This document shows positions 1 through 7,987 of a stretch of DNA of 64,000 bases, one piece after another. Numbering within the stretch: the first letter of the stretch is position 1; each line of letters opens with the position of its first letter. The notes beneath the pieces were generated by a model. It saw nothing but the letters and a program-made list of their open reading frames with translations, had not been told where the DNA came from and made no database searches. The translations under genes were made by a program, and so were the position numbers. The DNA is from Mycolicibacterium chubuense NBB4 (GTDB lineage Bacteria > Actinomycetota > Actinomycetes > Mycobacteriales > Mycobacteriaceae): positions 1,488,001 through 1,552,000 of the forward strand of contig NC_018027.1 of the NCBI RefSeq assembly GCF_000266905.1. The letters are read 5' to 3'.

Positions 1-9
1 CACGGTCAT
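1..9 (-). CDS. 5' end of a gene running off the window, coupled to the membrane protein
   Basis: Reading leftwards, an ATG (minus strand, 9-7) overlaps the TGA stop of the preceding membrane protein in the arrangement ATGA, and a GGGAGG-like ribosome site lies about 8 bases upstream inside the end of that gene. Only the first three codons (Met-Thr-Val) are in the window. The overlap implies translational coupling and therefore a shared operon; nothing can be said about the product. Confidence 0.4.
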
Positions 10-740
10 ATCAGCGCCTCCCGCTCCTCGCCTTGGCGATGGATCACACCGAGCAGCACGAGGAACATCACCACGATGTAGCAGGCGAGAACGATGAGGC
101 GCAGATCGAACGACAGTGCGCCATTCCAGGCCAGCGGCCCCGACTTGTGCAGAAGCGAAAACGCACTCGGAACCAGCAGCACGGCGACGGCGATGTTGAA
201 GTGCGCCACCCAGCGCGGGAAGATCGGGTCGGGTCGGGTGTCGAGGTAGATGCTGATGGCAAGGCAGAGGTTCGCCACGATGATCGGGCCGACTGGCGCG
301 ATGAAGAAGAACCACGCCATGTCATTGAGAAGGCTGATCAACTGCGGGTTCCGCTCGGGCCGAAACGCCGCCATGCCCCAGCAGTAGTCGGCGAGGATGA
401 ACGCGGTCAATCCCACTCCGACACAGAGGATGTAGGCGTAGGTGAACACATTGCTCGACGTGCCGATGCGGGACATCTGCACGGCGGCCACCGCGAAGAG
501 CGGAACCAGCGAGCAGGCAATGAGGTTGCACAGGATCGCGACTCCGAGAATGCCGGTGACGTTGTCGGTGAAGAAGGCCCCCACCTGCTCGGGTGTCATC
601 GTCGGCGACAGCGGGGGAGAGAACACCGGGAACAGGAAGTAGGCCACCACGAACAGCGCCGCGGCCGGCGGCACCGTCCACAACAGGATGCGCTGGCCCC
701 TCGTGTTCATCGCCGTTGACGTCGGCGTGGTTGTCGTCAT
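6..740 (-). CDS. Multi-pass membrane protein of unknown function
   Basis: A 244-residue protein with about six hydrophobic segments: one near residues 15-35, then further ones around 55-85, 95-120, 145-170, 180-200 and 210-235. The ATG at 740 is preceded by AAGGAA at a good distance, and a longer upstream reading has no membrane or signal character, so this start was preferred. The N-terminus is Thr-rich and cytosolic-looking. I do not recognise a catalytic motif. The gene is divergent from the TetR-type regulator at 996, which makes it a natural candidate target of that regulator. Its stop overlaps the start of another gene, so it is probably the first gene of an operon continuing to the left. 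Confidence 0.75.
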   Translation of the reverse strand: MTTTTPTSTAMNTRGQRILLWTVPPAAALFVVAYFLFPVFSPPLSPTMTPEQVGAFFTDNVTGILGVAILCNLIACSLVPLFAVAAVQMSRIGTSSNVFTYAYILCVGVGLTAFILADYCWGMAAFRPERNPQLISLLNDMAWFFFIAPVGPIIVANLCLAISIYLDTRPDPIFPRWVAHFNIAVAVLLVPSAFSLLHKSGPLAWNGALSFDLRLIVLACYIVVMFLVLLGVIHRQGEEREALI

Positions 741-995
741 CGCTGTTCCTTGCCTGTATGCGTCCGCCCGCGGTCGGCCGGTCGTGCGGCGGCTGCGCCG
801 GTGCCGTCCTAGGTCTAGCACGTTGACTGACAGATGACAACGAATCGTCGGAAAAGTGGCACGGGTGCAGCGCCGCCACCATGTCCAGTTTCTCTGCTTG
901 ACGGGCCTATACAAGTCAATTCGATGCGGCGCAACGTCTGTGAATTTTCGCCGACTTCCTAAGATTCAGACGACAACTGTCAGCGAAAGCTTTGT

Positions 996-1610
996 GTGCT
1001 GCACAATGGAGGTGTGCCGAACAGTGCCACCCAGCGCGAAGTGCAGCGCCGAAATACCCGGGCGCGGCTGCTGGACGCCGCGATCGTGGAGTTTCAGCGT
1101 GCCGGCACGGGCTCGGCGGACATCAACGCCATCGTCAAGGCCGCCGGAGTGGCACGGAGCACGTTCTACTTCCACTTCCCGACCAAGGAGCACGTCCTCC
1201 TCGAGCTGATCCGCCGAGACGAGCAGCACCTCGCCGAAGAGCTCGCCCGGTTCCTCGAGACCCGCCACGATCTGCCGACGGTGCTGACGACGATCATCGA
1301 GTTGGTCTTGGACCTCGAAAGTCGTTGGGGCTCAGCGCTGTTCCACGATGTGATCCGTCTCTTCTTCTCCAACCGACCCGAACGCGAACAGTGGATCAAC
1401 CACCCGATCTTCGTTCTGCTTGCCGCCGAGATCGAACGCGCGCGCATTCGTGGCGAACTCTACGACGATGTCGACGCCTACCACAGCGCGGCGTTCTTCC
1501 TGCTCGGTGTTTACGCCCTGCTCACCACCGTCGGGGAATCCCGGTCCGAACGGGATGTGGCGCTGAAGAAATTCGTCACGAGCACCTTGCGCAGCCTGCA
1601 GCCGGTGTAG
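996..1610 (+). CDS. TetR/AcrR-family transcriptional regulator
   Basis: A 204-residue DNA-binding repressor type. The N-terminal helix-turn-helix is clear at residues 24-66: ALLDAA-like helix (RLLDAAIVEF), then INAIVKAAGVARSTFYFHF, the recognition helix ending in the family signature Thr-Phe-Tyr-x-His-Phe, followed by KEHVLLELI. The C-terminal helical part (residues 80-200) would bind a small ligand and dimerise; the ligand cannot be inferred. The start is uncertain: GTG at 996 gives the full frame, while a GTG at 1014 sits too close behind a GGAGG. A TTGTG-N5-CACAA dyad at 992-1006 overlaps the first of these starts. Divergent from the membrane protein at 740; the 255-base gap between them probably holds the shared operator. 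Confidence 0.85.
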   Translation: MLHNGGVPNSATQREVQRRNTRARLLDAAIVEFQRAGTGSADINAIVKAAGVARSTFYFHFPTKEHVLLELIRRDEQHLAEELARFLETRHDLPTVLTTIIELVLDLESRWGSALFHDVIRLFFSNRPEREQWINHPIFVLLAAEIERARIRGELYDDVDAYHSAAFFLLGVYALLTTVGESRSERDVALKKFVTSTLRSLQPV

Positions 1611-1697
1611 CCGCGCCGAGGGGAATCTGTCTTGGCGAGAGCCGGATGAAGGACTGCGAACGCTCGTGCAGTTCGTGCGGCGCTGTACCGTTACTCG

Positions 1698-3002
1698 GTG
1701 GCGCACAGAGTCGTAGACGCGAGTTGTGGTCCGCTTCTCGTCCATGACGACGGCACCCTGATCACGGCGCGGGGAATCGTCTATGCGACTGCGGAACGAT
1801 TCACCGCGCCCGTTCCCGCTCCCACACACAGCGACGTACACGATGCAACACGGCGTGGTCCGGCGTGCCCGCAGTTGCGGTCCCGCTTGGAGTTCGTGAC
1901 GGGTCCGGTCGTCGACGGACTCGCTCGTAGCGAGGCATGCCAGGTGCTCAGCGTCACCGCCCCGTGCGACGCGCAGGGACTCCCGGTGATGGTGTGGTTT
2001 CACGGTGGGGCGTACATGTCGGGTGGCGGGGAGGCGCCCAAGTACGACCCCGACGCGGTGGCCGCCGATGGCCGCGTGGTCGTCGTCTCCGTCACCTACC
2101 GACTCGGCATCTTCGGATATCTCAACCCCTGTGCCGGAGGGGACGGGAATCTCGGCTTGCGGGACCAAATTCAGGCGCTGCGTTGGGTTCAGCGGAACAT
2201 CGCCGCATTCGGTGGCGACCCCGCGCAGGTCACGATCTTCGGACAGTCGGCCGGCGGAGACTCCGTGTTCTCGCTCGTCCTCAGTGAGGAGACGACCGGT
2301 CTGTTCCACCGCGCAATCCTGCAGAGCGCCCCGCTCGGCTTACGGCGGGGCAGAGAGGCGATGACGGCCGCCATGCGCGCCGCGGTCGTCGACGCGCTGG
2401 ACGACGCCGAACCCGAAGAGGCCGGCGTGGAGCGGCTGCTGGAGGCTCAGACCGTTGCCGTCGCCGCCGCACAGCGATTCGGCCTCATCGGCGGCCTGCC
2501 GTTCGCCCCGATCGAGGGACTCGACCCTCTACCGCCCGGTGCCACCACGAACCGGCGCCTCGCCGAGGTCGCGCGGCAGGTCGAAATACTCGTGGGGTAC
2601 ACCCGCGACGACGCTGCCCCGTTCGTCGCCATGGATCCGCGCGGACGGCGCCTTCGACGTCTCGGCCTGCCTGGCCGGCGTCTCGGCCGGCTGGCCGGTG
2701 CCCGGATGACGAACCGGATCTTCGGTCAGCCGGCCCGCGACCTCGCCGAACTGTGGACGTCACACGGGGGTCGCGCGGCGACATTCCGCGTCGACTGGTC
2801 ACCCCCGGGAGCGCCGCTGGGAGCATGTCACTGCATCGAGTTGCCCCTCTTGTTCTCCGCGCAGCGCTGGGCCGATGCGCCGATGCTCGGCTCGCGGCCC
2901 GACCCCGTCGATACAGACCTGGCCGGCAGAGTGCGCGGCTATTGGGCTGCGTTCGCGCACGGCGGCGTATCCGGGCTGGAGAACCCGACGCTGCGGATCT
3001 GA
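1698..3002 (+). CDS. Type-B carboxylesterase / para-nitrobenzyl-esterase family
   Basis: A 434-residue alpha/beta hydrolase of the carboxylesterase/lipase type B family. The oxyanion-hole segment VWFHGGAYMSGG lies at residues 99-110, the nucleophile motif GQSAGG at 182-187 (Ser184), and a histidine in GACHCIELP at residue 378, each in the expected order. The acid residue position reads TRDD (Asp305), where para-nitrobenzyl esterases usually have Glu. No signal peptide is visible, so it is likely cytosolic. Length is somewhat short for the family (about 490-500). The start is a GTG without a strong ribosome site. Substrate is unknown; short acyl or aryl esters are typical for the family. It is followed at 30 bases by the convergent L,D-transpeptidase gene. 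Confidence 0.85.
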   Translation: MAHRVVDASCGPLLVHDDGTLITARGIVYATAERFTAPVPAPTHSDVHDATRRGPACPQLRSRLEFVTGPVVDGLARSEACQVLSVTAPCDAQGLPVMVWFHGGAYMSGGGEAPKYDPDAVAADGRVVVVSVTYRLGIFGYLNPCAGGDGNLGLRDQIQALRWVQRNIAAFGGDPAQVTIFGQSAGGDSVFSLVLSEETTGLFHRAILQSAPLGLRRGREAMTAAMRAAVVDALDDAEPEEAGVERLLEAQTVAVAAAQRFGLIGGLPFAPIEGLDPLPPGATTNRRLAEVARQVEILVGYTRDDAAPFVAMDPRGRRLRRLGLPGRRLGRLAGARMTNRIFGQPARDLAELWTSHGGRAATFRVDWSPPGAPLGACHCIELPLLFSAQRWADAPMLGSRPDPVDTDLAGRVRGYWAAFAHGGVSGLENPTLRI

Positions 3003-3032
3003 GCCATCGTGAGGGCCGGAGCGCCGGAGGCT

Positions 3033-3926
3033 TCAGAGCTGCCAGTCGTTGGATCCGTCGTGCCTGGAGTAGGTGCCGCCGCTGGAGTTCTTCACCACGA
3101 TGGGATCGCCGGCGTTGAAGTTGTCGAAGAACCACTTCGCGTTGCTCGGGCTGATGTTGATGCAGCCATGGCTGACGTCGCGCTTACCCTGGTCGCCCAC
3201 CGACCACGGGGCGCTGTGCACGAAGTCGCCGCTGTCGTCGAAGCGGACGGCGAGCTCGACCGTCGTCCGGTAGCCGTAGGTCGAGTTGACCGGAACGCCG
3301 TACGTCGAGGAATCCATCACCACAGACGGCATCTTCTCCTGGACGTAGTAGGTGCCGTTCGGGGTCTGGTGGCCGCCGGCGCTCATCCCCATCGACATCG
3401 GAATGGTCTTCTCGACAGCCCCGTTGCGGGTGATGGTCAGTTGGTGGGTGGCGTCGTCGGCGGTGGCGACCAGGCTGTCGCCGGTCTGGAAGCTCGACAC
3501 CGCGCCGCCCGCGTCGACGGTCACCGCGGTGTGAGCGGGCCAGAAGCTCAGCGGACGCCAGCGCAGCTGGGTGGGCGTCATCCAGTAGAACTTGCCGGGA
3601 ACCGGCGGAACCGACGAGACGTGCACAGCGCGTTCGGCCGCGCCGGAGTCGTCCACGAGGCCCGGGAAGTTGACGATGATCGGCTGGGCCACGCCCACCG
3701 TCGCGCCGTTGCCCGGGAGGACCTTCGGCGGCCCGAAGGGCGCTACGCCGGTGAACGGTGTCGGGTCCTGGCCGGCGGCGGGCCCCGAGACGACGATTCC
3801 CGGGTCCCCGGGAGCCGGTTCCGCGACTGCCGGACCCGCGCTCAGCGCCAGCGCACAGCCCGCAATGAAAGCCACTCCCGCCGCTTTCACAGCGTCGATG
3901 AGGTGGGTCCTCGTCCAGCCGGACAT
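3033..3926 (-). CDS. L,D-transpeptidase with N-terminal Ig-like domain (LdtMt type)
   Basis: A 297-residue exported cell-wall enzyme that would make 3-3 cross-links between meso-diaminopimelate residues of peptidoglycan stems. Residues 8-36 form a signal peptide ending in AVA. An Ig-like region follows at about 60-150 ([12 protein letters not shown] and [13 protein letters not shown]), then the YkuD catalytic domain at 160-280 with the diagnostic SHGCINIS (residues 252-259, Cys255 nucleophile) and an upstream histidine at DFVHSAPW (His237). The ATG at 3926 was chosen because GAAGGGAT lies just upstream; another ATG 18 bases earlier has no such site. Several Ldt paralogues occur in mycobacteria and I cannot assign which one this is. 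Confidence 0.9.
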   Translation of the reverse strand: MSGWTRTHLIDAVKAAGVAFIAGCALALSAGPAVAEPAPGDPGIVVSGPAAGQDPTPFTGVAPFGPPKVLPGNGATVGVAQPIIVNFPGLVDDSGAAERAVHVSSVPPVPGKFYWMTPTQLRWRPLSFWPAHTAVTVDAGGAVSSFQTGDSLVATADDATHQLTITRNGAVEKTIPMSMGMSAGGHQTPNGTYYVQEKMPSVVMDSSTYGVPVNSTYGYRTTVELAVRFDDSGDFVHSAPWSVGDQGKRDVSHGCINISPSNAKWFFDNFNAGDPIVVKNSSGGTYSRHDGSNDWQL

Positions 3927-3982
3927 GTTGATCCCTTCGGTCATTCGGGACAGTCAGTGTCGCACGGTGTCGCGGGGCCTCG

Positions 3983-4435
3983 TCACGACTGGCTTTGCGC
4001 GCTCGAGTCGGCGGCGAGCGCCTGGTCCAGCCAGGTCCTCAGTGCCGCGACAGGCGCTGCGCCCGACTGGCGGGCAAGTACCGTGCCTCCCTTCGTGACC
4101 AGAAGAGTCGGCACTGCCTGGACGGAGAAGCGTGCCGCTATCTGCGGCGCCGCGTCCACGTCGACCTTGACGAGCTTCAGCCGGCCGGCGCGTTCCCTGG
4201 CGAGCTGCTCGAGTGCGGGGCTGACCATGCGGCACGGGCCGCACCAGGTGGCCCAGAGATCGACCAGCACGGGCACTTTCGACTTCTCGACGATGTCGGT
4301 GAAGTCCCGGTCACCGGCGACGGCGATCCAGGGGAGCGGCTGGTGACAGCTCGCGCAGCGTGGTGTGCCGCTGGCGGCCGCGGGTACCCGGTTGACTTGT
4401 CCGCACTCGGCGCATTTCACGTTGGTCGTCTGCAC
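3983..4435 (-). CDS. Thioredoxin with N-terminal zinc ribbon (Trx2/TrxC type)
   Basis: A 150-residue cytosolic disulfide reductase. Residues 8-30 hold two Cys pairs, CAEC and CASC (Cys8, 11, 27, 30), the zinc-ribbon that distinguishes the TrxC type from ordinary thioredoxin. The thioredoxin fold follows with active site WCGPC at 64-68, the cis-proline segment AVPTLL, and a terminal amphipathic helix. The GTG start at 4435 is supported by GAGGGG six bases upstream; the frame stays open further upstream but the added residues are not thioredoxin-like. Zinc-ribbon thioredoxins of this kind are linked to oxidative stress in other bacteria. The gene is divergent from the MarR-efflux pair at 4591. 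Confidence 0.9.
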   Translation of the reverse strand: MQTTNVKCAECGQVNRVPAAASGTPRCASCHQPLPWIAVAGDRDFTDIVEKSKVPVLVDLWATWCGPCRMVSPALEQLARERAGRLKLVKVDVDAAPQIAARFSVQAVPTLLVTKGGTVLARQSGAAPVAALRTWLDQALAADSSAQSQS

Positions 4436-4555
4436 AACACACCCCTCAGCCGCCTGTGGTTCGGTGTCACCGACGGAGAGTTCACCGCTCTCGCCGGTCA
4501 CGCGAATCATGCTGCCGAATATCGACGTGACCGCGCAATAGCGTGCGCGCAACAT

Positions 4556-4575
4556 TTGTCAGACTGCACTGATAA
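4556..4575. promoter_or_regulatory. Inverted repeat upstream of marR-like gene (candidate operator)
   Basis: TTGTCAG (4556-4562), a 6-base spacer ACTGCA, and CTGATAA (4569-4575) form arms that pair with a single mismatch. It lies 15 bases before the ATG of the MarR-type regulator at 4591 and in the gap shared with the divergent thioredoxin gene. Position and size (about 20 bp) fit an autoregulatory MarR operator. Direct evidence is only the symmetry. Confidence 0.5.
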
Positions 4576-4590
4576 GCCTAGCCTGATGAC

Positions 4591-5025
4591 ATGCGGCCAG
4601 GCCCCGACCCCGAAGCAGTGGCGCGAGCCCTGTTCCTCTGCATGGGTCTGCTGCGCCGGCGGCTTCGCCAGACTCCCACCGGCGACGTGCTGACATTCCC
4701 TCAGATCGCGGCGCTGAGCCGGCTCGATCGCAGCGGACCGGCGACCGGGGCCGACTTGGCCCGCCAGGAGCAGATCAGCCCGCAGTCGATGGGCGCCACG
4801 CTCGGCGAGCTCGAGGCCCGAGGCTTCATCACACGTGAACAGGATCCCACCGACGGACGACGAATCCTGTTGTCCATCAGTGCTGCCGGCAAGCGTGAGG
4901 TCACCCGCCGACGCAGTGCCCGGGTAGAGCAGATCGCCGCCGGGCTCGTGGACTTCACCGACGCCGAACTCGAGCAGCTCGCCGCCGCCGCGCCCCTGAT
5001 CGAACGACTGGCCTACCACCTCTAG
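4591..5025 (+). CDS. MarR-family transcriptional regulator
   Basis: A 144-residue winged-helix regulator. The DNA-binding part runs from about residue 33 to 100: LTFPQIAALSRLDRSG, then the recognition stretch TGADLARQEQISPQSMG and the wing containing REQDPTDGRRILL, which is the family's Asp-x-Arg wing signature. Flanking N- and C-terminal helices would form the dimer. Its stop codon TAG is immediately followed by the ATG of the MFS transporter, so the two are co-transcribed; MarR proteins in this arrangement normally repress the adjoining efflux gene and release it on binding a phenolic or drug-like ligand. The ligand is not predictable from sequence. Confidence 0.9.
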   Translation: MRPGPDPEAVARALFLCMGLLRRRLRQTPTGDVLTFPQIAALSRLDRSGPATGADLARQEQISPQSMGATLGELEARGFITREQDPTDGRRILLSISAAGKREVTRRRSARVEQIAAGLVDFTDAELEQLAAAAPLIERLAYHL

Positions 5026-6705
5026 ATGACAGTCGACGAACGGAAGGCCCGCACCGGCGACAACTACCGCTGGGTGGCACTGACGAACACCACCGCGGCG
5101 GTCTTCATGTCCGCGCTCGACGGCTCCATCGTCATCATCTCGCTGCCGGCCATCTTCCGCGGCATCGATCTGGACCCGCTGGCCCCCGCCAACATCGCAT
5201 ACCTGCTCTGGATGATCATGGGGTACCGGCTGGTGCAGTCGGTTCTCGTCGTCACGCTCGGACGCATCGGTGACATGTTCGGCAGGGTGCGCGTGTACAA
5301 CTTCGGCTTCACCGTGTTCACCTTCGCGTCGATCATGTTGTCGTTCGATCCGTTTCACGGCGCCGCGGCGGCGCAGTGGCTCATCGGCTGGCGGCTGCTG
5401 CAGGCCGTCGGGGGGTCGATGCTCACCGCGAATTCGGCCGCCATCCTGACCGACGCGTTCCCGCCCGACCGGCGCGGTTTCGCGCTCGGGTTCAACCAGG
5501 TCGCCGCCCTCGGCGGCCAGTTCATCGGGCTCGTCGCGGGCGGCCTGCTCGCAGCCTGGGACTGGCGCGCGGTGTTCTGGGTCAACGTGCCCGTCGGCAT
5601 CTTCGGCACCGTCTGGGCATACCGGCGGCTCCGCGACAACGGCGAGCGGCACCGCGGCCGCATCGACTGGTGGGGGAACATCACGTTCGCGGTGGGACTG
5701 TCGGCCGTGCTCATCGCGATCACCTCCGGTATCCAGCCCCACGGTGATCAGCCCACCGGCTGGAACAGCCCGTTCGTCCTCGGCACGCTCACCGCCGGCG
5801 TGGTGTTGCTCATCGCCTTCGTCGTCATCGAGTCCCGCGTCGCCGAACCGATGATCCGCCTGAGCCTGTTCAAGATCCGCGCGTTCAGTGCAGGCAACGC
5901 GGCCGCGCTGGCGGCCGCGCTGGCACAGGGCGGCCTGCAGTTCATGCTCATCATCTGGCTGCAGGGCATCTGGCTGCCGCTGCACGGCTACGACTATGCC
6001 GAGACTCCGCTGTGGGCGGGCGTTTTCCTGCTGCCGTTGACGGCCGGCTTCCTGGTCGCCGGACCGACGGCAGGCTCGTTGTCCGACCGATTCGGGGCCC
6101 GCGGTATCGCCTCGGCGGGGATGGCACTGTTCGGTCTGAGTTTCGTCGGGCTGCTCCTGCTGCCGATCGACTTCTCCTACTGGGCGTTCGCCGTCTTGAT
6201 CGCGCTCAACGGCGTCGGCAGCGGGATGTTCTCGGCGCCCAACACCTCGGCCATCATGAGCAGCGTGCTGCCCGGCGAACGTGGCGTGGCATCGGGAATG
6301 CGCGCGACATTTCAGAACAGCGGAACGGCACTGTCGATCGGCGTGTTCTTCTCGCTGATGATCGTCGGTCTGGCCGCCAGTCTGCCCGGCTCGCTGTCCA
6401 GCGGCCTCACCGCACAAGGGGTGCCACCGCCGGTGGCGCAGCAGGTCGCGTCGTTGCCGCCGGTGTCGACGCTGTTCGCCGCGGTCCTCGGGGTCAATCC
6501 GCTGGAACACCTGCTCGAACCCAGCGGGGTGCTCACGCAGCTGCCACCGGGCAACCGCGATGCCATCACCGGTCGCGAATTCTTCCCGCATCTCATCAGC
6601 GGTCCGTTCCACCACGGGCTGGGCGTCGTGTTCGGCGTCTCGATCGCCTTGGCCGTCCTGGCGGGTATCGCCTCGCTGGCCCGCGGCCGGGTCGACCGCC
6701 CCTAG
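5026..6705 (+). CDS. MFS multidrug efflux transporter, DHA2 (14-TM) family
   Basis: A 559-residue inner-membrane proton-driven exporter. The first helix carries SALDGSIVIISLPAI (29-43), the DHA2 equivalent of the LDxTIVNVALP motif, and motif A appears as LGRIGDMFGRVRV (78-90) between helices 2 and 3. Fourteen hydrophobic segments fit the length. Two extended non-membrane stretches occur around residues 455-525, near the C-terminus. It abuts the MarR regulator upstream without a gap, so translation is likely coupled. The stop TAG (6703-6705) overlaps, on the other strand, the stop of the GlcG-like gene. Substrate unknown; the operon structure argues for export of a toxic organic compound. Confidence 0.9.
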   Translation: MTVDERKARTGDNYRWVALTNTTAAVFMSALDGSIVIISLPAIFRGIDLDPLAPANIAYLLWMIMGYRLVQSVLVVTLGRIGDMFGRVRVYNFGFTVFTFASIMLSFDPFHGAAAAQWLIGWRLLQAVGGSMLTANSAAILTDAFPPDRRGFALGFNQVAALGGQFIGLVAGGLLAAWDWRAVFWVNVPVGIFGTVWAYRRLRDNGERHRGRIDWWGNITFAVGLSAVLIAITSGIQPHGDQPTGWNSPFVLGTLTAGVVLLIAFVVIESRVAEPMIRLSLFKIRAFSAGNAAALAAALAQGGLQFMLIIWLQGIWLPLHGYDYAETPLWAGVFLLPLTAGFLVAGPTAGSLSDRFGARGIASAGMALFGLSFVGLLLLPIDFSYWAFAVLIALNGVGSGMFSAPNTSAIMSSVLPGERGVASGMRATFQNSGTALSIGVFFSLMIVGLAASLPGSLSSGLTAQGVPPPVAQQVASLPPVSTLFAAVLGVNPLEHLLEPSGVLTQLPPGNRDAITGREFFPHLISGPFHHGLGVVFGVSIALAVLAGIASLARGRVDRP

Positions 6706-7103
6706 CCCAGACACCTCAGAGCCGCGAGGGCACAGGCCTCGTCTTCGGCGGCACTCGCGCCGCTGACGCCGACTCCGCCGACCACGACACCGTCGATCGT
6801 GACGGGGACGCCGCCGCCGAAGATGACGAAGCGCCCGCCGCCGCTGGTGTGCAAGCCGAAGAGATCCCCGCCGGGTGCGGCCAGGGTGGCCAGTTCGGAG
6901 GTGGCGATGCGGTTCGCGACGGACGTGTACGCCTTGTCCACGGCGAGAACGGGTCCCGCGATCTCTGCGCCGTCCATTCTGCCGAACGCGACGAGATGCC
7001 CGCCGGCATCGACCACGGCGGCCGACACGAGAATCGATCGCTTCTCGGCTTCGGCGTGCGCGGCGGCGATCATGCGCACCGCGGTAGCCAGGTCGACGGT
7101 CAT
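6702..7103 (-). CDS. GlcG/HbpS-like protein
   Basis: A 133-residue single-domain protein of the GlcG/HbpS (DUF336) family. Typical features: a long N-terminal helix with IAAAHAEAEKR, the core VSAAVVDAGGHLVAFGRMDGA, a middle helix DKAYTSVANR, and the Gly-rich GGGVPVTIDGVVVGGVGVSG before a terminal helix. Family members include the haem-binding redox sensor HbpS of Streptomyces and proteins of the glycolate oxidase cluster, but many have no assigned role. The start ATG at 7103 is the only one giving the family N-terminus. Convergent with the MFS gene, with stop codons sharing bases, and followed upstream by a PPOX gene 50 bases away on the same strand, so they may be co-transcribed. Confidence 0.85.
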   Translation of the reverse strand: MTVDLATAVRMIAAAHAEAEKRSILVSAAVVDAGGHLVAFGRMDGAEIAGPVLAVDKAYTSVANRIATSELATLAAPGGDLFGLHTSGGGRFVIFGGGVPVTIDGVVVGGVGVSGASAAEDEACALAALRCLG

Positions 7104-7153
7104 CGGATGATCACCGACACAACGTAGCGCGAAGACAGCCGAAGAGCGCGAGA

Positions 7154-7582
7154 CTACTGCCGACCGTCCGGCTGGTCGTTGTTCTTCTGCGAACCCCAAC
7201 CGTGCACTCGGTCGACCTCGATCCACGCGCTGATGCGTGGCCGGTCGCGCTGAGGATATTCCTGGCCGGTGTAGTGGCGAGACAGCGCGTCGATGTCCGC
7301 CAGGTCTTCGTCGTCGTACATCTGCGCGACCCGGCCGATGATCGTCACATGCGTGTACCAATCCGCCTCGTCGAGAACGGTCAGCGATACCCGCGGGTCG
7401 TTCCTGAGGTGTTCCAACCGTTTCCGGCCTTGATCCATGTTGACCAGGACGCGGTCGCCTCGCAGGAGGTACCACGTCGCCGCCGAAACCGGCTGGCCGT
7501 CGGATCTGACGGTACTGATCACTGCCGGGTTGGCCTTGGCCAGCATCTCTTTCGCTGATTCCGACAAGGGTGACTGCGACAT
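7154..7582 (-). CDS. PPOX-class oxidoreductase, probably F420-dependent (FDOR type)
   Basis: A 142-residue split-barrel flavin/F420-binding protein. It shows the usual order: N-terminal helix SAKEMLAKANPAVISTV, strand pair SDGQPVSAATWYLLRGDRVLVN, the QGRKRLEHLRNDPRVSLTVLD phosphate-binding loop region, and the C-terminal SRHYTGQEYP that closes the barrel. Mycobacterial relatives such as Rv1155 bind deazaflavin F420 rather than FMN, which is the more probable cofactor here by inference. GAGAGGC precedes the ATG at 7582. It lies directly downstream of the truncated LLM remnant and upstream of the GlcG-like gene, all on the minus strand. Confidence 0.85.
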   Translation of the reverse strand: MSQSPLSESAKEMLAKANPAVISTVRSDGQPVSAATWYLLRGDRVLVNMDQGRKRLEHLRNDPRVSLTVLDEADWYTHVTIIGRVAQMYDDEDLADIDALSRHYTGQEYPQRDRPRISAWIEVDRVHGWGSQKNNDQPDGRQ

Positions 7583-7650
7583 CGCACGCCTCTCGTTCGC
7601 TCGACTGCAATTCTCACACGCACAGGTCGCGGCTATCGCGCCGCCGGACC

Positions 7651-7854
7651 TCAACCGCGCAGCTGCGGCAGCACGTCGCGGGCCCACGCGCCGAACAAGC
7701 CGTCCATGTCCAGGCCGATCTGCTGGACGTAGACCTCGTCGATGTCGGCGTCGAGATACGAACGCACCTGCGCCGCATGCCTCTCGGCGTCCGGGCCGCA
7801 CGTCTCTTTGGCGCCGAACTGCTCGCAGGACAGGAAGTACCCGATCTTCGCCAT
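7651..7854 (-). pseudogene. Internally deleted LLM-class (F420-dependent) oxidoreductase remnant
   Basis: A 67-residue frame that joins the start of an LLM-family enzyme to its end. Residues 1-17 (MAKIGYFLSCEQFGAKE) match the first beta strand and loop of the family; residues 18-67 resemble the C-terminal helix and strand, including DADIDEVYVQQIGLDMDG, which in full-length enzymes sits about 300 residues later. The join keeps the reading frame, so the fragment may still be translated, but it lacks the TIM-barrel core and cofactor site. I read it as a decayed gene. The alternative is a tiny protein of unrelated origin, less likely because both ends look family-specific. Confidence 0.6.
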
Positions 7855-7912
7855 GCCTGCCTACTACCCGCTATGGCGGCACGCATGCAGGGCTGCTTGC
7901 TCCGGATACCAC

Positions 7913-7940
7913 GAAGCCCCGGCGTTCGGGCCGGGGCTTC
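7913..7940 (-). terminator. GC-rich hairpin terminator behind the PE-PPE gene
   Basis: A perfect 11-bp stem, GAAGCCCCGGC (7913-7923) with its complement at 7930-7940, around a 6-base loop. It lies about 50 bases beyond the stop of the PE-PPE gene on the minus strand and before the LLM remnant. There is no U-run, as is common for mycobacterial terminators. It would separate the secreted hydrolase from the downstream PPOX group. Confidence 0.7.
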
Positions 7941-7987
7941 GGGGTCGTGTTTCGAGGACTTCATGCAGGCCTCGAGTCCGCGGAGGG

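Noticed and set aside
938..972. GTCTGTGAAT...ATTCAGAC as the TetR operator
   Set aside because: Arms match only with an inserted base pair and a 20-base gap.
4507..6714. 735-residue minus-strand frame opposite the MarR-MFS pair
   Set aside because: Antisense shadow; composition is Asp/Glu/Arg/Gln-rich without domains.
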